From Phenylobacterium sp. (lineage in GTDB: Bacteria > Pseudomonadota > Alphaproteobacteria > Caulobacterales > Caulobacteraceae): 21,916 nucleotides of DNA. Shown here one piece after another: positions 6,756 to 14,189 of this stretch. Location of the stretch: assembly GCA_028290925.1 (NCBI GenBank), contig JAQGIX010000104.1:1-21916 (forward strand). The letters are read 5' to 3'. The translations under genes and the position numbers were made by a program. The notes under the pieces were generated by a model. The model worked only from the letters and a program-made list of their open reading frames with translations, had not been told where the DNA came from and searched no databases. Position 1 is the stretch's first letter. Every line of letters starts with the position of its first letter.

Positions 6756-7403
6756 ATGGCCACCGCCCCCTGCCGCCTCTACCTGATCACCCCGCCGCGC
6801 CTGGACGACCTGGCGGGCTTCGGCCGCAGCCTGGCCCACGCGCTCGACGCCGGCGACGTCGCGGCCCTGCAGGTCCGCCTGAAGGACGTCCCCGACGAGG
6901 TGGTCTCGGCCGCCGTCGACGTGCTCATGCCCATCGCCCAGGCGCGCGGCGTGGCGGTGATCCTCAACGACCGGCCCGACCTGGCCGCGAAGCTCGGCTG
7001 CGACGGTGTCCACATCGGCCAGGACGACGGCTCCTGCGCCGAGGCTCGCCGACTGGTGGGCCCGGACCGGATGGTCGGCGTCACCTGCCATGACAGCCGC
7101 CACCTGGCCATGGAAGCGGCCGAGGCCGGCGCGGACTATGTGGCCTTCGGCGCCTTCTTCCCGACCGCCACCAAGGAAGCCATCGGCCATCCCGATCCGG
7201 AGATCCTGACCATCTGGCAGGAGACCATGCAGATCCCCTGTGTCGCCATCGGCGGCGTCAAGGCGGAGAACGCCGCGACCCTGGCCGCCGCCGGCGCGGA
7301 CTTCCTGGCGGTCTCGGCGGGCGTCTGGTCCCACGGCGACGGGCCGGCGGAGGCGGTGAAGGCGCTGAACGCGGCGATCGCCGCCGGCCTCGCCGGGCGC
7401 TAG
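6756..7403 (+). CDS. thiE: Thiamine phosphate synthase
   Basis: A 215-residue TIM-barrel enzyme that joins HMP-pyrophosphate and thiazole phosphate to make thiamine monophosphate in the cytosol. Visible family segments are RLYLIT at 7-12, LQVRLKD at 38-44 (the LQLREKD position), ILNDRPDLA at 69-77, GVHIGQDD at 84-91, FFPTATK at 134-140 (phosphate-binding TxTK) and AIGGV at 164-168. The Glu of the usual REK is Leu here, seen in some alphaproteobacterial ThiE-like proteins, so activity is likely but not certain. The ATG has no strong ribosome site (GGAGC 2 bases before it). No THI-box riboswitch is recognisable in the short, repeat-filled leader. Its TAG overlaps the convergent neighbour's stop within CTAG at 7400-7403. 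Confidence 0.85.
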   Translation: MATAPCRLYLITPPRLDDLAGFGRSLAHALDAGDVAALQVRLKDVPDEVVSAAVDVLMPIAQARGVAVILNDRPDLAAKLGCDGVHIGQDDGSCAEARRLVGPDRMVGVTCHDSRHLAMEAAEAGADYVAFGAFFPTATKEAIGHPDPEILTIWQETMQIPCVAIGGVKAENAATLAAAGADFLAVSAGVWSHGDGPAEAVKALNAAIAAGLAGR

Positions 7404-7810
7404 TCCGGGCCCTGCTCGTAGATCGGGATATCCTCCGGCGGCCGCACGAACGGGTGCCTGTGCTCGGTCCACACCATGCGCCGCGGGCTGGGCAGGGTGG
7501 TGTCGGCGAAGCACCCGCCCGCGACGCCGATGACATCCTCCGCGGCGTCCGGCGCCCACCACACGCTGGAGCCGCAGCGGGGGCAGAAATGGAAGGTGGT
7601 CGATCCGTCGCTCCGATGGAAGGTCGCCTCGGCGCCCGCTCGGGCGATCATCTGCGCCGGGCGGAAGTAAACGGTGACGCCGAAAAGGCCACCCGTCCGC
7701 CGCTGGCAGCGGGTGCAACAGCAGCTCGACACCATCTCCGGCTCGCCTTGCAGCGTCAGCCGCAGGTCGCCGCAGGCGCAGGAAGCTTCACGCATCTTCA
7801 GGTCTTGCAT
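7400..7810 (-). CDS. GFA-family protein (CENP-V/glutathione-dependent formaldehyde-activating fold)
   Basis: A 136-residue zinc-binding protein of the GFA family. Cysteines fall in the family pattern: CAC at 11-13, CCCTRC at 30-35 followed by RTGG, and CPRCGSSVWW at 76-85. Despite the family name, most members have no proven formaldehyde activity, so the function is open. The start is uncertain: ATG 7810 is taken; ATG 7795 (MREASCACG) is equally good; a start at 7855 would add a tail of poor similarity. No clear Shine-Dalgarno site helps. It is convergent with thiE, sharing four bases, and divergent from the phosphatase gene. Confidence 0.85.
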   Translation of the reverse strand: MQDLKMREASCACGDLRLTLQGEPEMVSSCCCTRCQRRTGGLFGVTVYFRPAQMIARAGAEATFHRSDGSTTFHFCPRCGSSVWWAPDAAEDVIGVAGGCFADTTLPSPRRMVWTEHRHPFVRPPEDIPIYEQGPD

Positions 7811-7896
7811 CGCCCAATGATGACCGCGCGCCTTGCCTTGCCGCAACCCCGCCACTAGGGTCCGCGCCCTCCAAGGCCGCCGAGATCTTTCCCAAC

Positions 7897-8691
7897 GTGA
7901 GCACCCAATCCGCCCTTCTGAAGGTGATGAGCGACGCCGCGCGCAAGGCGGCGCGGGGTCTCAACCGCGACTTCGGCGAGCTGGCCGAGCTGCAGGTGGC
8001 CAAGAAGGCGCCGGCCGATTTCGTCTCCGCCGCCGACCTGAAGTCCGAACAGGTGATCTTCGAGGCGCTCTCCAAGGCCCGTCCGGGCTACGGCTTCCTG
8101 GGCGAAGAGCGCGGGATGATCGAGGGCACCGACAAGACCCACACCTGGATCGTCGACCCGCTCGACGGGACCACCAACTTCCTGCACGCCATCCCGCACT
8201 TCGCCATCAACATCGCCCTGCAGCGCGACGGCGCGGTGGTGGCCGCCCTGACCCATAATCCGGCGACCAACGAAACCTTCTGGGCCGAGAAGGGCAAGGG
8301 CGCCTTCGTCAACGACAAGCGCCTGCGGGTCGCGGCCCGCACGCGGATGGACGAGGCGGTGGTGGCGACCGGCATCCCGTTCCTCGGCCACGGCCAGCAC
8401 GCGCGGTTCCTGAAGGAGCTGCACCAGGTGAGCCAGAAAGTGGCCGGCGTGCGCCGCTTCGGCTCCGCGGCGCTCGACCTCGCCTGGGTCGCCGCGGGCC
8501 GCTACGACGCCTATTGGGAGCGCGACCTCTCCGCCTGGGACCTGGCGGCCGGCGTCCTGCTGGTCACCGAGGCCGGCGGCACGGTGGCCACCGCGGACGG
8601 GGGCGACGACGTCGTGGCCTCCGGCTCGATCTGCGCCGGCAACACCGAGATCCAGCGCCAGCTGCTGGAGCGCCTACGCGCGGCGACGTAG
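7897..8691 (+). CDS. Inositol monophosphatase family protein (SuhB-like)
   Basis: A 264-residue Mg2+-dependent phosphatase of the inositol monophosphatase family. Metal and catalytic motifs are GEER at 69-72, DPLDGTTNF at 87-95 and WERDLSAWDLAAG at 207-219. The start is GTG 7897: the N-terminal SALLKVMSDAARKAARGL is the first helix of the family and would be lost at the internal ATG 7927. Substrates may include inositol-1-phosphate or other sugar phosphates; SuhB homologues can also act in rRNA antitermination, which cannot be judged here. The phosphodiesterase gene follows after 14 bases, suggesting an operon that could act on glycerophosphoinositol-type head groups; that link is inference. 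Confidence 0.92.
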   Translation: MSTQSALLKVMSDAARKAARGLNRDFGELAELQVAKKAPADFVSAADLKSEQVIFEALSKARPGYGFLGEERGMIEGTDKTHTWIVDPLDGTTNFLHAIPHFAINIALQRDGAVVAALTHNPATNETFWAEKGKGAFVNDKRLRVAARTRMDEAVVATGIPFLGHGQHARFLKELHQVSQKVAGVRRFGSAALDLAWVAAGRYDAYWERDLSAWDLAAGVLLVTEAGGTVATADGGDDVVASGSICAGNTEIQRQLLERLRAAT

Positions 8692-8705
8692 CCGGGGCTG
8701 CCGGA

Positions 8706-9803
8706 ATGACTAAGCTGCGCCCTATGCAGCTGACCCGTCGCGCGCTTGCCGCAACCTCCGCCTCGCTGGCCGCCCTGGCCGCTTTCCCCGCCGCCGGCGA
8801 ACCGAAAGCCAGGCGCCCGTTGGCCATCGCCCACCGCGGCGCGAGCGGGGAGCGGCCCGAACACACTCTGATGGGCTACCGGCTGGCCATCGCCGAGGGC
8901 GCCGACTTCATCGAGCCGGACCTGGTTCCCACCAAGGACGGTCATCTGGTGGTTCGCCACGAGAACGAGATCGGCGTCACCACCGACGTCGCCCGCCGTC
9001 CGGAGTTCGCCGCCCGCAAGACCACCAAGGTGGTGGACGGCCAGAAGATCGAGGGCTGGTTCACCGAGGACTTCACCCTCGCCGAATTGAAGACCCTCCG
9101 CGCCCGCGAACGGCTGCCGGCGCTAAGACCCGGCAGCGCCAGGTTCGACGGGCTGGAAGCCATCCCGACCTACCAGGAGATGCTCGACCTGGCGAAGGCC
9201 GAGAGCCGCCGGCTCGGGCGGCCCATCGGCACCTATCCGGAGATGAAGCACCCGACCTATTTCGCCTCCATCGGCCTGCCGTTGGAGCACCGGCTGCTGG
9301 CGATGCTGAAGGCCAACAACCTCAATTCCAAGACCGCCCCGGTGTTCGTCCAGTGCTTCGAGGTGGGCGCGCTCAAGACCTTCCGGCAGCTGTCGCCTGC
9401 GCCGCTGATCCAGCTGGTCTCCGTGGCCGGCGGCCCGGCCGACCTGCCGAACCTCAGCTACAAGGAGATGACCACCGCGGCCGGCGTGAAGCAGATCGCC
9501 GCCTACGCCGACGGGATCGGGCCGGAATGGCCGATGGTCATCCCGGTGACGGCCGAGGGCGCGTTGGGCCCGGCGACCCCGCTGGTCGCCGACGCCCACG
9601 CCAACGGCGTGGCGGTGCACCCCTGGACGGTGCGGGCCGAAAACGCCTTCCTGCCGGCCAAGCTAAGGCGCGGGACCTCACCGGCCGAGCACGGCGACGT
9701 GGACGCGCTCTACGAGGCGATCTGGAAGAGCGGCGTCGACGGCCTGTTCAGCGATTTCACGGGGCTGTCCGTGGCGGTCCGCAACCGGCTCTTCCCGGCC
9801 TGA
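8706..9803 (+). CDS. glpQ: Periplasmic glycerophosphodiester phosphodiesterase
   Basis: Hydrolyses glycerophosphodiesters to glycerol 3-phosphate and an alcohol. Counting from Met 8724, the GDPD catalytic residues appear as HRGASGERPEHT at 37-48 (His37, Arg38), EPD at 64-66 and RHE with His79. The N-terminus QLTRRALAATSASLAALAAF carries a twin-arginine motif and a hydrophobic stretch, so Tat export to the periplasm is likely. Two starts are possible, ATG 8706 (365 residues) and ATG 8724 (359); both keep the signal. The long form (330+ mature residues, with an insertion after the catalytic His) matches the periplasmic GlpQ class rather than the short cytosolic UgpQ class. It follows the phosphatase gene by 14 bases. 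Confidence 0.92.
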   Translation: MTKLRPMQLTRRALAATSASLAALAAFPAAGEPKARRPLAIAHRGASGERPEHTLMGYRLAIAEGADFIEPDLVPTKDGHLVVRHENEIGVTTDVARRPEFAARKTTKVVDGQKIEGWFTEDFTLAELKTLRARERLPALRPGSARFDGLEAIPTYQEMLDLAKAESRRLGRPIGTYPEMKHPTYFASIGLPLEHRLLAMLKANNLNSKTAPVFVQCFEVGALKTFRQLSPAPLIQLVSVAGGPADLPNLSYKEMTTAAGVKQIAAYADGIGPEWPMVIPVTAEGALGPATPLVADAHANGVAVHPWTVRAENAFLPAKLRRGTSPAEHGDVDALYEAIWKSGVDGLFSDFTGLSVAVRNRLFPA

Positions 9804-9822
9804 TCGGGTCGCGCAGCCGGAC

Positions 9823-9845
9823 GCAAAAGCGGTCGCCGCTTTTGC
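9823..9845. terminator. Hairpin between convergent glpQ and ABC exporter genes
   Basis: GCAAAAGCGG (9823-9832), loop TCG, CCGCTTTTGC (9836-9845) is a perfect 10-base inverted repeat in the 54-base gap between two convergent stops. It could terminate transcripts from both sides. The stem contains four A/T pairs but no separate T-run follows, so it is not a textbook rho-independent terminator. Confidence 0.5.
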
Positions 9846-9857
9846 CGACGGTCGCGC

Positions 9858-11711
9858 CTAGGCCGCCTCCCCGAACTGCAGCGCCGCCAGCTTGGCGTAG
9901 AGGCCGCCCTTGGCCACCAGCTCGAGGTGGCTGCCCTGTTCCACCACGCGACCCTCGTCCATGACCACGATGCGGTCGGCCTTGAGCACCGTCGCCAGGC
10001 GGTGGGCGATGACCAAAGTGGTCCGGCCTTGCATGGCCTGATCGAGGGCCCGCTGCACCAGGCGCTCGTTCTCCGCGTCCAAGGCGCTGGTCGCCTCGTC
10101 GAGCAGCAGGATCGGCGCCTCGCGGACCAGGGCGCGGGCGATGGCCAGCCGCTGGCGCTGACCGCCGGAGAGGCTGCGCGCCCGCTCGCCCACCGGGGTG
10201 TCGAGCCCCTGCGGCAGGGCCTTCAGGAAGCCCTCGGCCTGGGCGGCGCGGACCGCCTCGGCGATCGCTGCGGCGTCGGCGCTCTCGCGGCCGAAGCGGA
10301 TGTTGTCGGCGGCCGAGCCGGAGAACAGCGGCGAGTCCTGGGCCACCAGCGCCATGCGCGCCCGCACCTCGGCCGGATCGGCGTCGCGCACGTCGACGCC
10401 GTCCACCAGCACCCGGCCGGCCTGCGGATCGTAGAACCGCAGCAGCAGCCGGAAGACCGTGCTCTTGCCGGCGCCCGAGGGTCCCACCAGCGCCACCCGC
10501 TCGCCGGGCTTCACGCTGAGCGACAGGCCCTTCAGCGCCGGAAGGTCCGGCCGGGCGGGGTAGGCGAAGGTCACGTTCTCCAGCGCCACCTCGCCGCGCG
10601 CCGGCTTGGGCAGCGGCGTGGGCTTGGCGGGCGCGGCGACGCCGGGGCGGGCGTCCAGGAGTTCGCCGATCCGCTCCATGGCGCCGGCCGCCTTCTGCAC
10701 GTCGCCCCAGGTCTCGCCGAGCTGGCCAACCGAGCTGGCGGCCATCACCGAGAGGAAGGCGAACTGGACGAGCGCGCCCCATTGATGGTCGACCAGGGCC
10801 TGGCGCACCGCCAGCCAGAAGATCAGCACGACGCCGCCGAACACGAAGGCGATCACCAGGGCGGTCATCGCCGAGCGCGCCCGCATCCGCCGCAGCGATA
10901 TTCGGAAGGCCGCCTCCACCGCCGCGCCGAAGCCCTGCGCCGCCGAGCCCTCGCGGCCGAACGCCTGCACGGTCTCCAGCGCATCGAGGGTTTCGCCGGC
11001 GTAGCCCACGGCCTCGGCGAACTGGTCCTGGGTGGAGGCGGTGAGCCGCCGGACCCGCCGTCCGATCAGGAACAGCGGCGCGAGCACCAGCGGGATCAGC
11101 AGCAGGACGAGGCCGGTCAGGTGGGCGCTGACCACCAGCATCAGGGCGAGCGCGCCCACCAGCATGACCAGGTTGCGCAGCGCCACCGAGATCGAGGTGG
11201 AGACCAGGGTCTCGACGATCTGGATGTCGGTGGTGAGCCGCGACAGCACCTCGCCGGTCCGGGTGTGCAGGAAGAACGCCGGATCGAGGGTCAGGATGTG
11301 CCCGTAGACGACCTTGCGCAGGTCGGCCACCACCCGCTCGCCGAGCTTGGTGACGAAGAAATAGCGGCCGGCGGTGGCCAGCGCGAGGACCAGGGAGACG
11401 GCGCCCAGCAGCAGGAACCAGCGGTCGATGCTGGCCGCGCCGGCCGCCTCCGCCTTGGGCCCGGTGAGGTGGTCGAACAGTAGCCTGAGCGCCCCCGAGA
11501 TGCCCAGCGTGGCGCTCGAGGAGACCAGCAGGAACAGCCCCGCCAGCGACGCATCGCCCCAGTGGTCGCGGACGAACGGAGCGAGCCGCCGCAGCGCGCC
11601 CACGTTGCGGCTGCGGTCGCGGCGGGCGGCGGCCTCGGCCAGGTTCTGCGCCATCGCCTGGCCCTCGGTGGGACGGCCTGGGGCGGACGCTTCGCCGGAC
11701 AGATCGCTCAT
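9858..11711 (-). CDS. ABCB-type ABC exporter (fused permease and ATPase)
   Basis: A 617-residue half-transporter: six membrane helices (about residues 55-330) followed by a nucleotide-binding domain. The ATPase has Walker A GPSGAGKS at 410-417, Q-loop Gln458, signature LSGGQRQR at 514-521, Walker B ILLLDE at 534-539 and H-loop His570, so it should hydrolyse ATP as a homodimer. The arrangement is that of MsbA/LmrA/ABCB-like exporters; lipid or drug substrates are typical, but the exact substrate cannot be read. The first 35 residues are polar and low complexity; ATG 11654 is an alternative start. AGGTT precedes ATG 11711 closely. It is divergent from rpmE across a 117-base promoter region. Confidence 0.92.
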   Translation of the reverse strand: MSDLSGEASAPGRPTEGQAMAQNLAEAAARRDRSRNVGALRRLAPFVRDHWGDASLAGLFLLVSSSATLGISGALRLLFDHLTGPKAEAAGAASIDRWFLLLGAVSLVLALATAGRYFFVTKLGERVVADLRKVVYGHILTLDPAFFLHTRTGEVLSRLTTDIQIVETLVSTSISVALRNLVMLVGALALMLVVSAHLTGLVLLLIPLVLAPLFLIGRRVRRLTASTQDQFAEAVGYAGETLDALETVQAFGREGSAAQGFGAAVEAAFRISLRRMRARSAMTALVIAFVFGGVVLIFWLAVRQALVDHQWGALVQFAFLSVMAASSVGQLGETWGDVQKAAGAMERIGELLDARPGVAAPAKPTPLPKPARGEVALENVTFAYPARPDLPALKGLSLSVKPGERVALVGPSGAGKSTVFRLLLRFYDPQAGRVLVDGVDVRDADPAEVRARMALVAQDSPLFSGSAADNIRFGRESADAAAIAEAVRAAQAEGFLKALPQGLDTPVGERARSLSGGQRQRLAIARALVREAPILLLDEATSALDAENERLVQRALDQAMQGRTTLVIAHRLATVLKADRIVVMDEGRVVEQGSHLELVAKGGLYAKLAALQFGEAA

Positions 11712-11725
11712 AACCTACTCAAACC

Positions 11726-11754
11726 TTGCATTTCGGCGCGCGTTTCGGCTATAC
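11726..11754 (+). promoter_or_regulatory. Putative housekeeping promoter of rpmE
   Basis: TTGCAT (11726-11731) and CTATAC (11749-11754) are separated by 17 bases. CTATA(C/T) is close to the alphaproteobacterial sigma-70 -10 form and TTGCAT is a partial -35. Transcription would begin near 11761, giving a leader of about 68 bases before the rpmE ATG. Called by eye only. Confidence 0.45.
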
Positions 11755-11828
11755 GCGCGGCTCGTTTTCGGGCCGCCCTCGCCGGCGCCCTCATTCTTTG
11801 GCCGCTCTTTACGTCAGGCGCCCGCGCG

Positions 11829-12053
11829 ATGAAACAAGACACGCACCCCGACTACCACTTCATCACCGTGGTGATGACCGATGGCGTCAGCTACCAGACG
11901 CGCTCCACCTACGGGAAGGAAGGCGCGACGCTGAACCTGGACATCGATCCGAAGACCCACCCGGCTTGGACCGGCGGCGCGCAGCAGCTGATCGACCGCG
12001 GCGGCCGCGTCTCGCGCTTCAACGCCAAGTTCGGCGCCTTCACGCGGAAATGA
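11829..12053 (+). CDS. rpmE: 50S ribosomal protein L31
   Basis: A 74-residue ribosomal protein of the large-subunit central protuberance and intersubunit bridge. The sequence runs MKQDTHPDYHFITVVMTDG, then RSTYGKEG, LDIDPKTHPAWTGG and GGRVSRFNAKFG, matching L31 throughout. It has no cysteines, so it is the zinc-free form rather than the CxxC form. ATG 11829 is the family start; the longer open frame upstream is promoter and leader. A promoter-like element lies about 75 bases upstream and a strong terminator follows 56 bases after the stop, so it appears monocistronic. Confidence 0.97.
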   Translation: MKQDTHPDYHFITVVMTDGVSYQTRSTYGKEGATLNLDIDPKTHPAWTGGAQQLIDRGGRVSRFNAKFGAFTRK

Positions 12054-12071
12054 CCCGGCCGTAGGTCGGAT

Positions 12072-12096
12072 CATCCCGGCGCACGCCGGGATCCAC
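12072..12096. repeat. Half copy of the composite palindromic repeat, copy 2
   Basis: TCCCGGCG (12074-12081) and CGCCGGGA (12084-12091) form a near-perfect hairpin followed by TCCACGG. In reverse complement it reads like the GGATCCCCGC-hairpin-GGGGATGAG half of the repeat at 6716-6737. Only one half is present, between the rpmE stop and its terminator. Confidence 0.5.
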
Positions 12097-12108
12097 GGAC
12101 CGAAAGAC

Positions 12109-12141
12109 AAACGCCGCGGAGGTCGCCCTCCGCGGCGTTTT
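12109..12141. terminator. Strong rho-independent terminator after rpmE
   Basis: A 14-base perfect stem (12109-12122 pairing with 12127-12140) with a TCGC loop, core ACGCCGCGGAGG, followed by TTTT at 12138-12141 on the plus strand. The reverse strand also ends in a short T-run, so it can serve both rpmE and the convergent rcdA gene. Confidence 0.88.
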
Positions 12142-12182
12142 CCGTGTCTCCCCCCGGAGATGCGGAATTTGGGAAGCGGAAA

Positions 12183-12695
12183 TCAGCTTCCGAACGCCTG
12201 CTTCAGGCGGTCGAGCTGCGAGAGCACCGGGTGCGGCCCGGCCTCGATCGCGTGTTCCACATACATGCGCCGGTCGAGATGGCGCACCCGGTCGTAGAGG
12301 CGCTCGGCGCGATCGACCAGTTCGAGAAGCTCCATCGGCAGCTCGTCGGCGCCGCCGTCGGTCTCGTGGCGCGCGTCCTCGGCGTTCAGGCGGTAGCGGT
12401 CCTCGCAGGCGGCGTGGGGCGCCATGTCGCCTTCCCGCACCGCGCGCTGCACCAGGAGCCAGGAGGCCACCTGCATCAGCCGCGTGGTCAGCCGCATGCT
12501 TTCCGAGGCGTAGGCCAGCGCGCCGTTGCGCGACAGCGACTTGGACATCTGGCGGCCCGCCCCGTCGAGGTAGCCGGCGGTCTCCTCCACCAGCTCCATG
12601 CCCTCGTGGAAGGTGCGTTCGAAGAGCTCGGAGCGGGCGAAGTCCTGGATGACCTCGGCGCGCCAGTCGGCGGAAGCGTTTACGTCGATCGTCAA
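12183..12695 (-). CDS. rcdA: RcdA-like regulator of CtrA degradation (DUF1465)
   Basis: A roughly 170-residue helical protein of the DUF1465/RcdA family. In Caulobacter crescentus RcdA is an adaptor that, with CpdR and PopA, promotes ClpXP degradation of the cell-cycle regulator CtrA. Conserved stretches include FARSELFERTFHEGMELVEE, TAGYLDGAGRQ, LSRNGALAYASESMRLTTRL and MQVASWLLVQRAV. There is no ATG or GTG in frame ahead of the conserved region before sequence without similarity. TTG 12695, giving MTIDVNASADWRAE, fits best, with GAAGGGA nine bases upstream. Similarity therefore implies a TTG start. The DUF1192 gene lies 85 bases upstream on the same strand. The C-terminal tail is variable in the family. 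Confidence 0.82.
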   Translation of the reverse strand: MTIDVNASADWRAEVIQDFARSELFERTFHEGMELVEETAGYLDGAGRQMSKSLSRNGALAYASESMRLTTRLMQVASWLLVQRAVREGDMAPHAACEDRYRLNAEDARHETDGGADELPMELLELVDRAERLYDRVRHLDRRMYVEHAIEAGPHPVLSQLDRLKQAFGS

Positions 12696-12780
12696 AGACC
12701 AGATCCCTTCGAGCTTCCCGGCACAGGACTGACGCCCGCGTATGCCGCAGACCTGTGCAACGCTTGTGCCAGAGCCGCCA

Positions 12781-12987
12781 TCATGTCGAGCGCGTGCCGA
12801 ACAGGGCGTCGGCCGCGGCCCGGCCGGCGCGCTTATGTTCCAGCTGCGCCTCGACCCGGACGATCTCCGCCCGCAGCGCATCCACGCGTTCCTCCAGCTC
12901 GGCGACGCCGAACAGGTCCAGATCCTCCCGCACCGCCTCGGCCAGCCGTTGGCCACGCACGATCCGGACTTCAGCGGGTTCATCCAT
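12781..12987 (-). CDS. DUF1192 small coiled-coil protein
   Basis: A 68-residue protein, MDEPAEVRIVRGQRL at the N-terminus, then a probable coiled coil with heptad-like leucines and valines (FGVAELEERVDALRAEIVRVEAQLEHKR, about 26-53). This is the pattern of DUF1192, a family of about 60-residue alphaproteobacterial proteins of unknown function. A strong ribosome site (AAAGGAGG) sits 7 bases before ATG 12987. It precedes rcdA on the same strand and is divergent from the quinone oxidoreductase gene across 82 bases. Co-transcription with rcdA is plausible; a role in the same pathway is inference only. Confidence 0.82.
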   Translation of the reverse strand: MDEPAEVRIVRGQRLAEAVREDLDLFGVAELEERVDALRAEIVRVEAQLEHKRAGRAAADALFGTRST

Positions 12988-13069
12988 TCGTGAGCCTCCT
13001 TTGCCGGCCCCCGTTTGAGCGCTATCCAAGCCCGCCTTGGAGCAGGACGCAAGTTTAGGGGAACCGACC

Positions 13070-14047
13070 ATGGGCCAGACGATGACCGCCGTCGCGATCG
13101 AAGGCGGCAAGGGGCCCGCCGAAGCCCTGCGCCCGGAGACGATCGCGCGGCCCGAACCGGGGCCGGGCCAGGTGCTGATCAAGGTCAGGGCCGCCGGCGT
13201 CAATAGACCCGACATCCTGCAGCGGCTGGGCGGCTACCCGCCGCCGCCCGGCGCGCCGGCGACCCTGGGCCTGGAAGTGGCGGGCGAGGTGGTCCATCCG
13301 GCGGGCCGCTGGAAGGTGGGCGACCGCGTCTGCGCCCTGCTGGGCGGCGGCGGCTACGCGGAATACGCGGTCTGCGACGCCCGGCATGCCCTGCCGATCC
13401 CCAGGGGCCTGGATTTCGTCCAGGCCGCCGCCCTGCCGGAGACCGTGTTCACCGTCTACGCCAACGTCTTCGAGCACGGGGCCCTGAAGGCCGGCGAGAC
13501 CCTCATGGTCCACGGCGCGACCTCCGGGATCGGGGTGACCGCCATCCAGATGGCCAAGGCGGCCGGCGCCAAGGTGATCGCCACGGCGCGCGGCGCGGGC
13601 AAAGCCGCCCAGGCCAAGGCGCTGGGGGCGGACCTGGCGGTGGACGCCACGTCGGAGGATTTCGCCGAGGTCGCCAAGCGCGAGGGCGGCGTCGACGTGG
13701 TGCTCGACATGGTCGGCGGCGATTATTTCGCCAAGGAGCTGGACGCGCTGAAGACCGGCGGCCGCATCGTGTTCATCGCCGCGCTGGGCGGCGGCGAGAT
13801 CAGTTTCCCGGTCTTCCGGCTGATGCAGAAGCGGGCGGTGGTCACCGGCTCGACGCTTCGGCCCCGCGACGCCGACGAGAAGGCGCGGCTGGCCGCCGAG
13901 GTGGAGCGCGTGGTCTGGCCGTGGATCGAGGCCGGCAAGGTGAAGCCGGTGGTCGACGCGACCTTCCCGCTCGCCGAGGCCGCCAAGGCGCACGCCCACC
14001 TGGAAGCCGGCGCCCACCTCGGCAAGGTGGTGCTGACGGTGGACTGA
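13070..14047 (+). CDS. NAD(P)H quinone oxidoreductase, zinc-free MDR family
   Basis: A 325-residue member of the medium-chain dehydrogenase/reductase superfamily, closest in appearance to the PIG3/TP53I3 group of NADPH-quinone reductases. The N-terminal GroES-like half contains AAGVNRPDILQRLGGYPPPP at 41-60. The Rossmann half starts MVHGATSGIGVTAIQMAK at 146-163, the AxxGxG nucleotide-binding loop. The Cys/His pattern of zinc alcohol dehydrogenases is absent. ATG 13070 follows AGGGGA by about 8 bases; ATG 13082 is a weaker alternative. It probably reduces quinones or enones in the cytosol. It is divergent from the DUF1192/rcdA unit. Confidence 0.92.
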   Translation: MGQTMTAVAIEGGKGPAEALRPETIARPEPGPGQVLIKVRAAGVNRPDILQRLGGYPPPPGAPATLGLEVAGEVVHPAGRWKVGDRVCALLGGGGYAEYAVCDARHALPIPRGLDFVQAAALPETVFTVYANVFEHGALKAGETLMVHGATSGIGVTAIQMAKAAGAKVIATARGAGKAAQAKALGADLAVDATSEDFAEVAKREGGVDVVLDMVGGDYFAKELDALKTGGRIVFIAALGGGEISFPVFRLMQKRAVVTGSTLRPRDADEKARLAAEVERVVWPWIEAGKVKPVVDATFPLAEAAKAHAHLEAGAHLGKVVLTVD

Positions 14048-14189
14048 GATCGGCTCGTCGGGGATCGCCTCGCGCTTGCGCTCAAAACGATCGGTCGCCC
14101 GAACCGAGGCCCGCTGCACCGAGAAGCCCCGCCTCTCAGGGCCGCGCATTTGTGCATGCGGTTGGGCGCGGCGCCAGGGCCCCACCGCC
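14048..14189. other. Convergent intergenic spacer without a recognisable element
   Basis: This 142-base gap lies between the convergent quinone oxidoreductase and scfR stops. I see only short inverted words such as GCGC-TT-GCGC and no good terminator, repeat copy or gene. Its third-position composition does not favour any frame. Confidence 0.5.

Noticed and set aside
9927..11483. A 518-codon open frame on the plus strand
   Set aside because: It is antisense to the ABC exporter, with a His/Gln/Arg-rich translation and no motifs.
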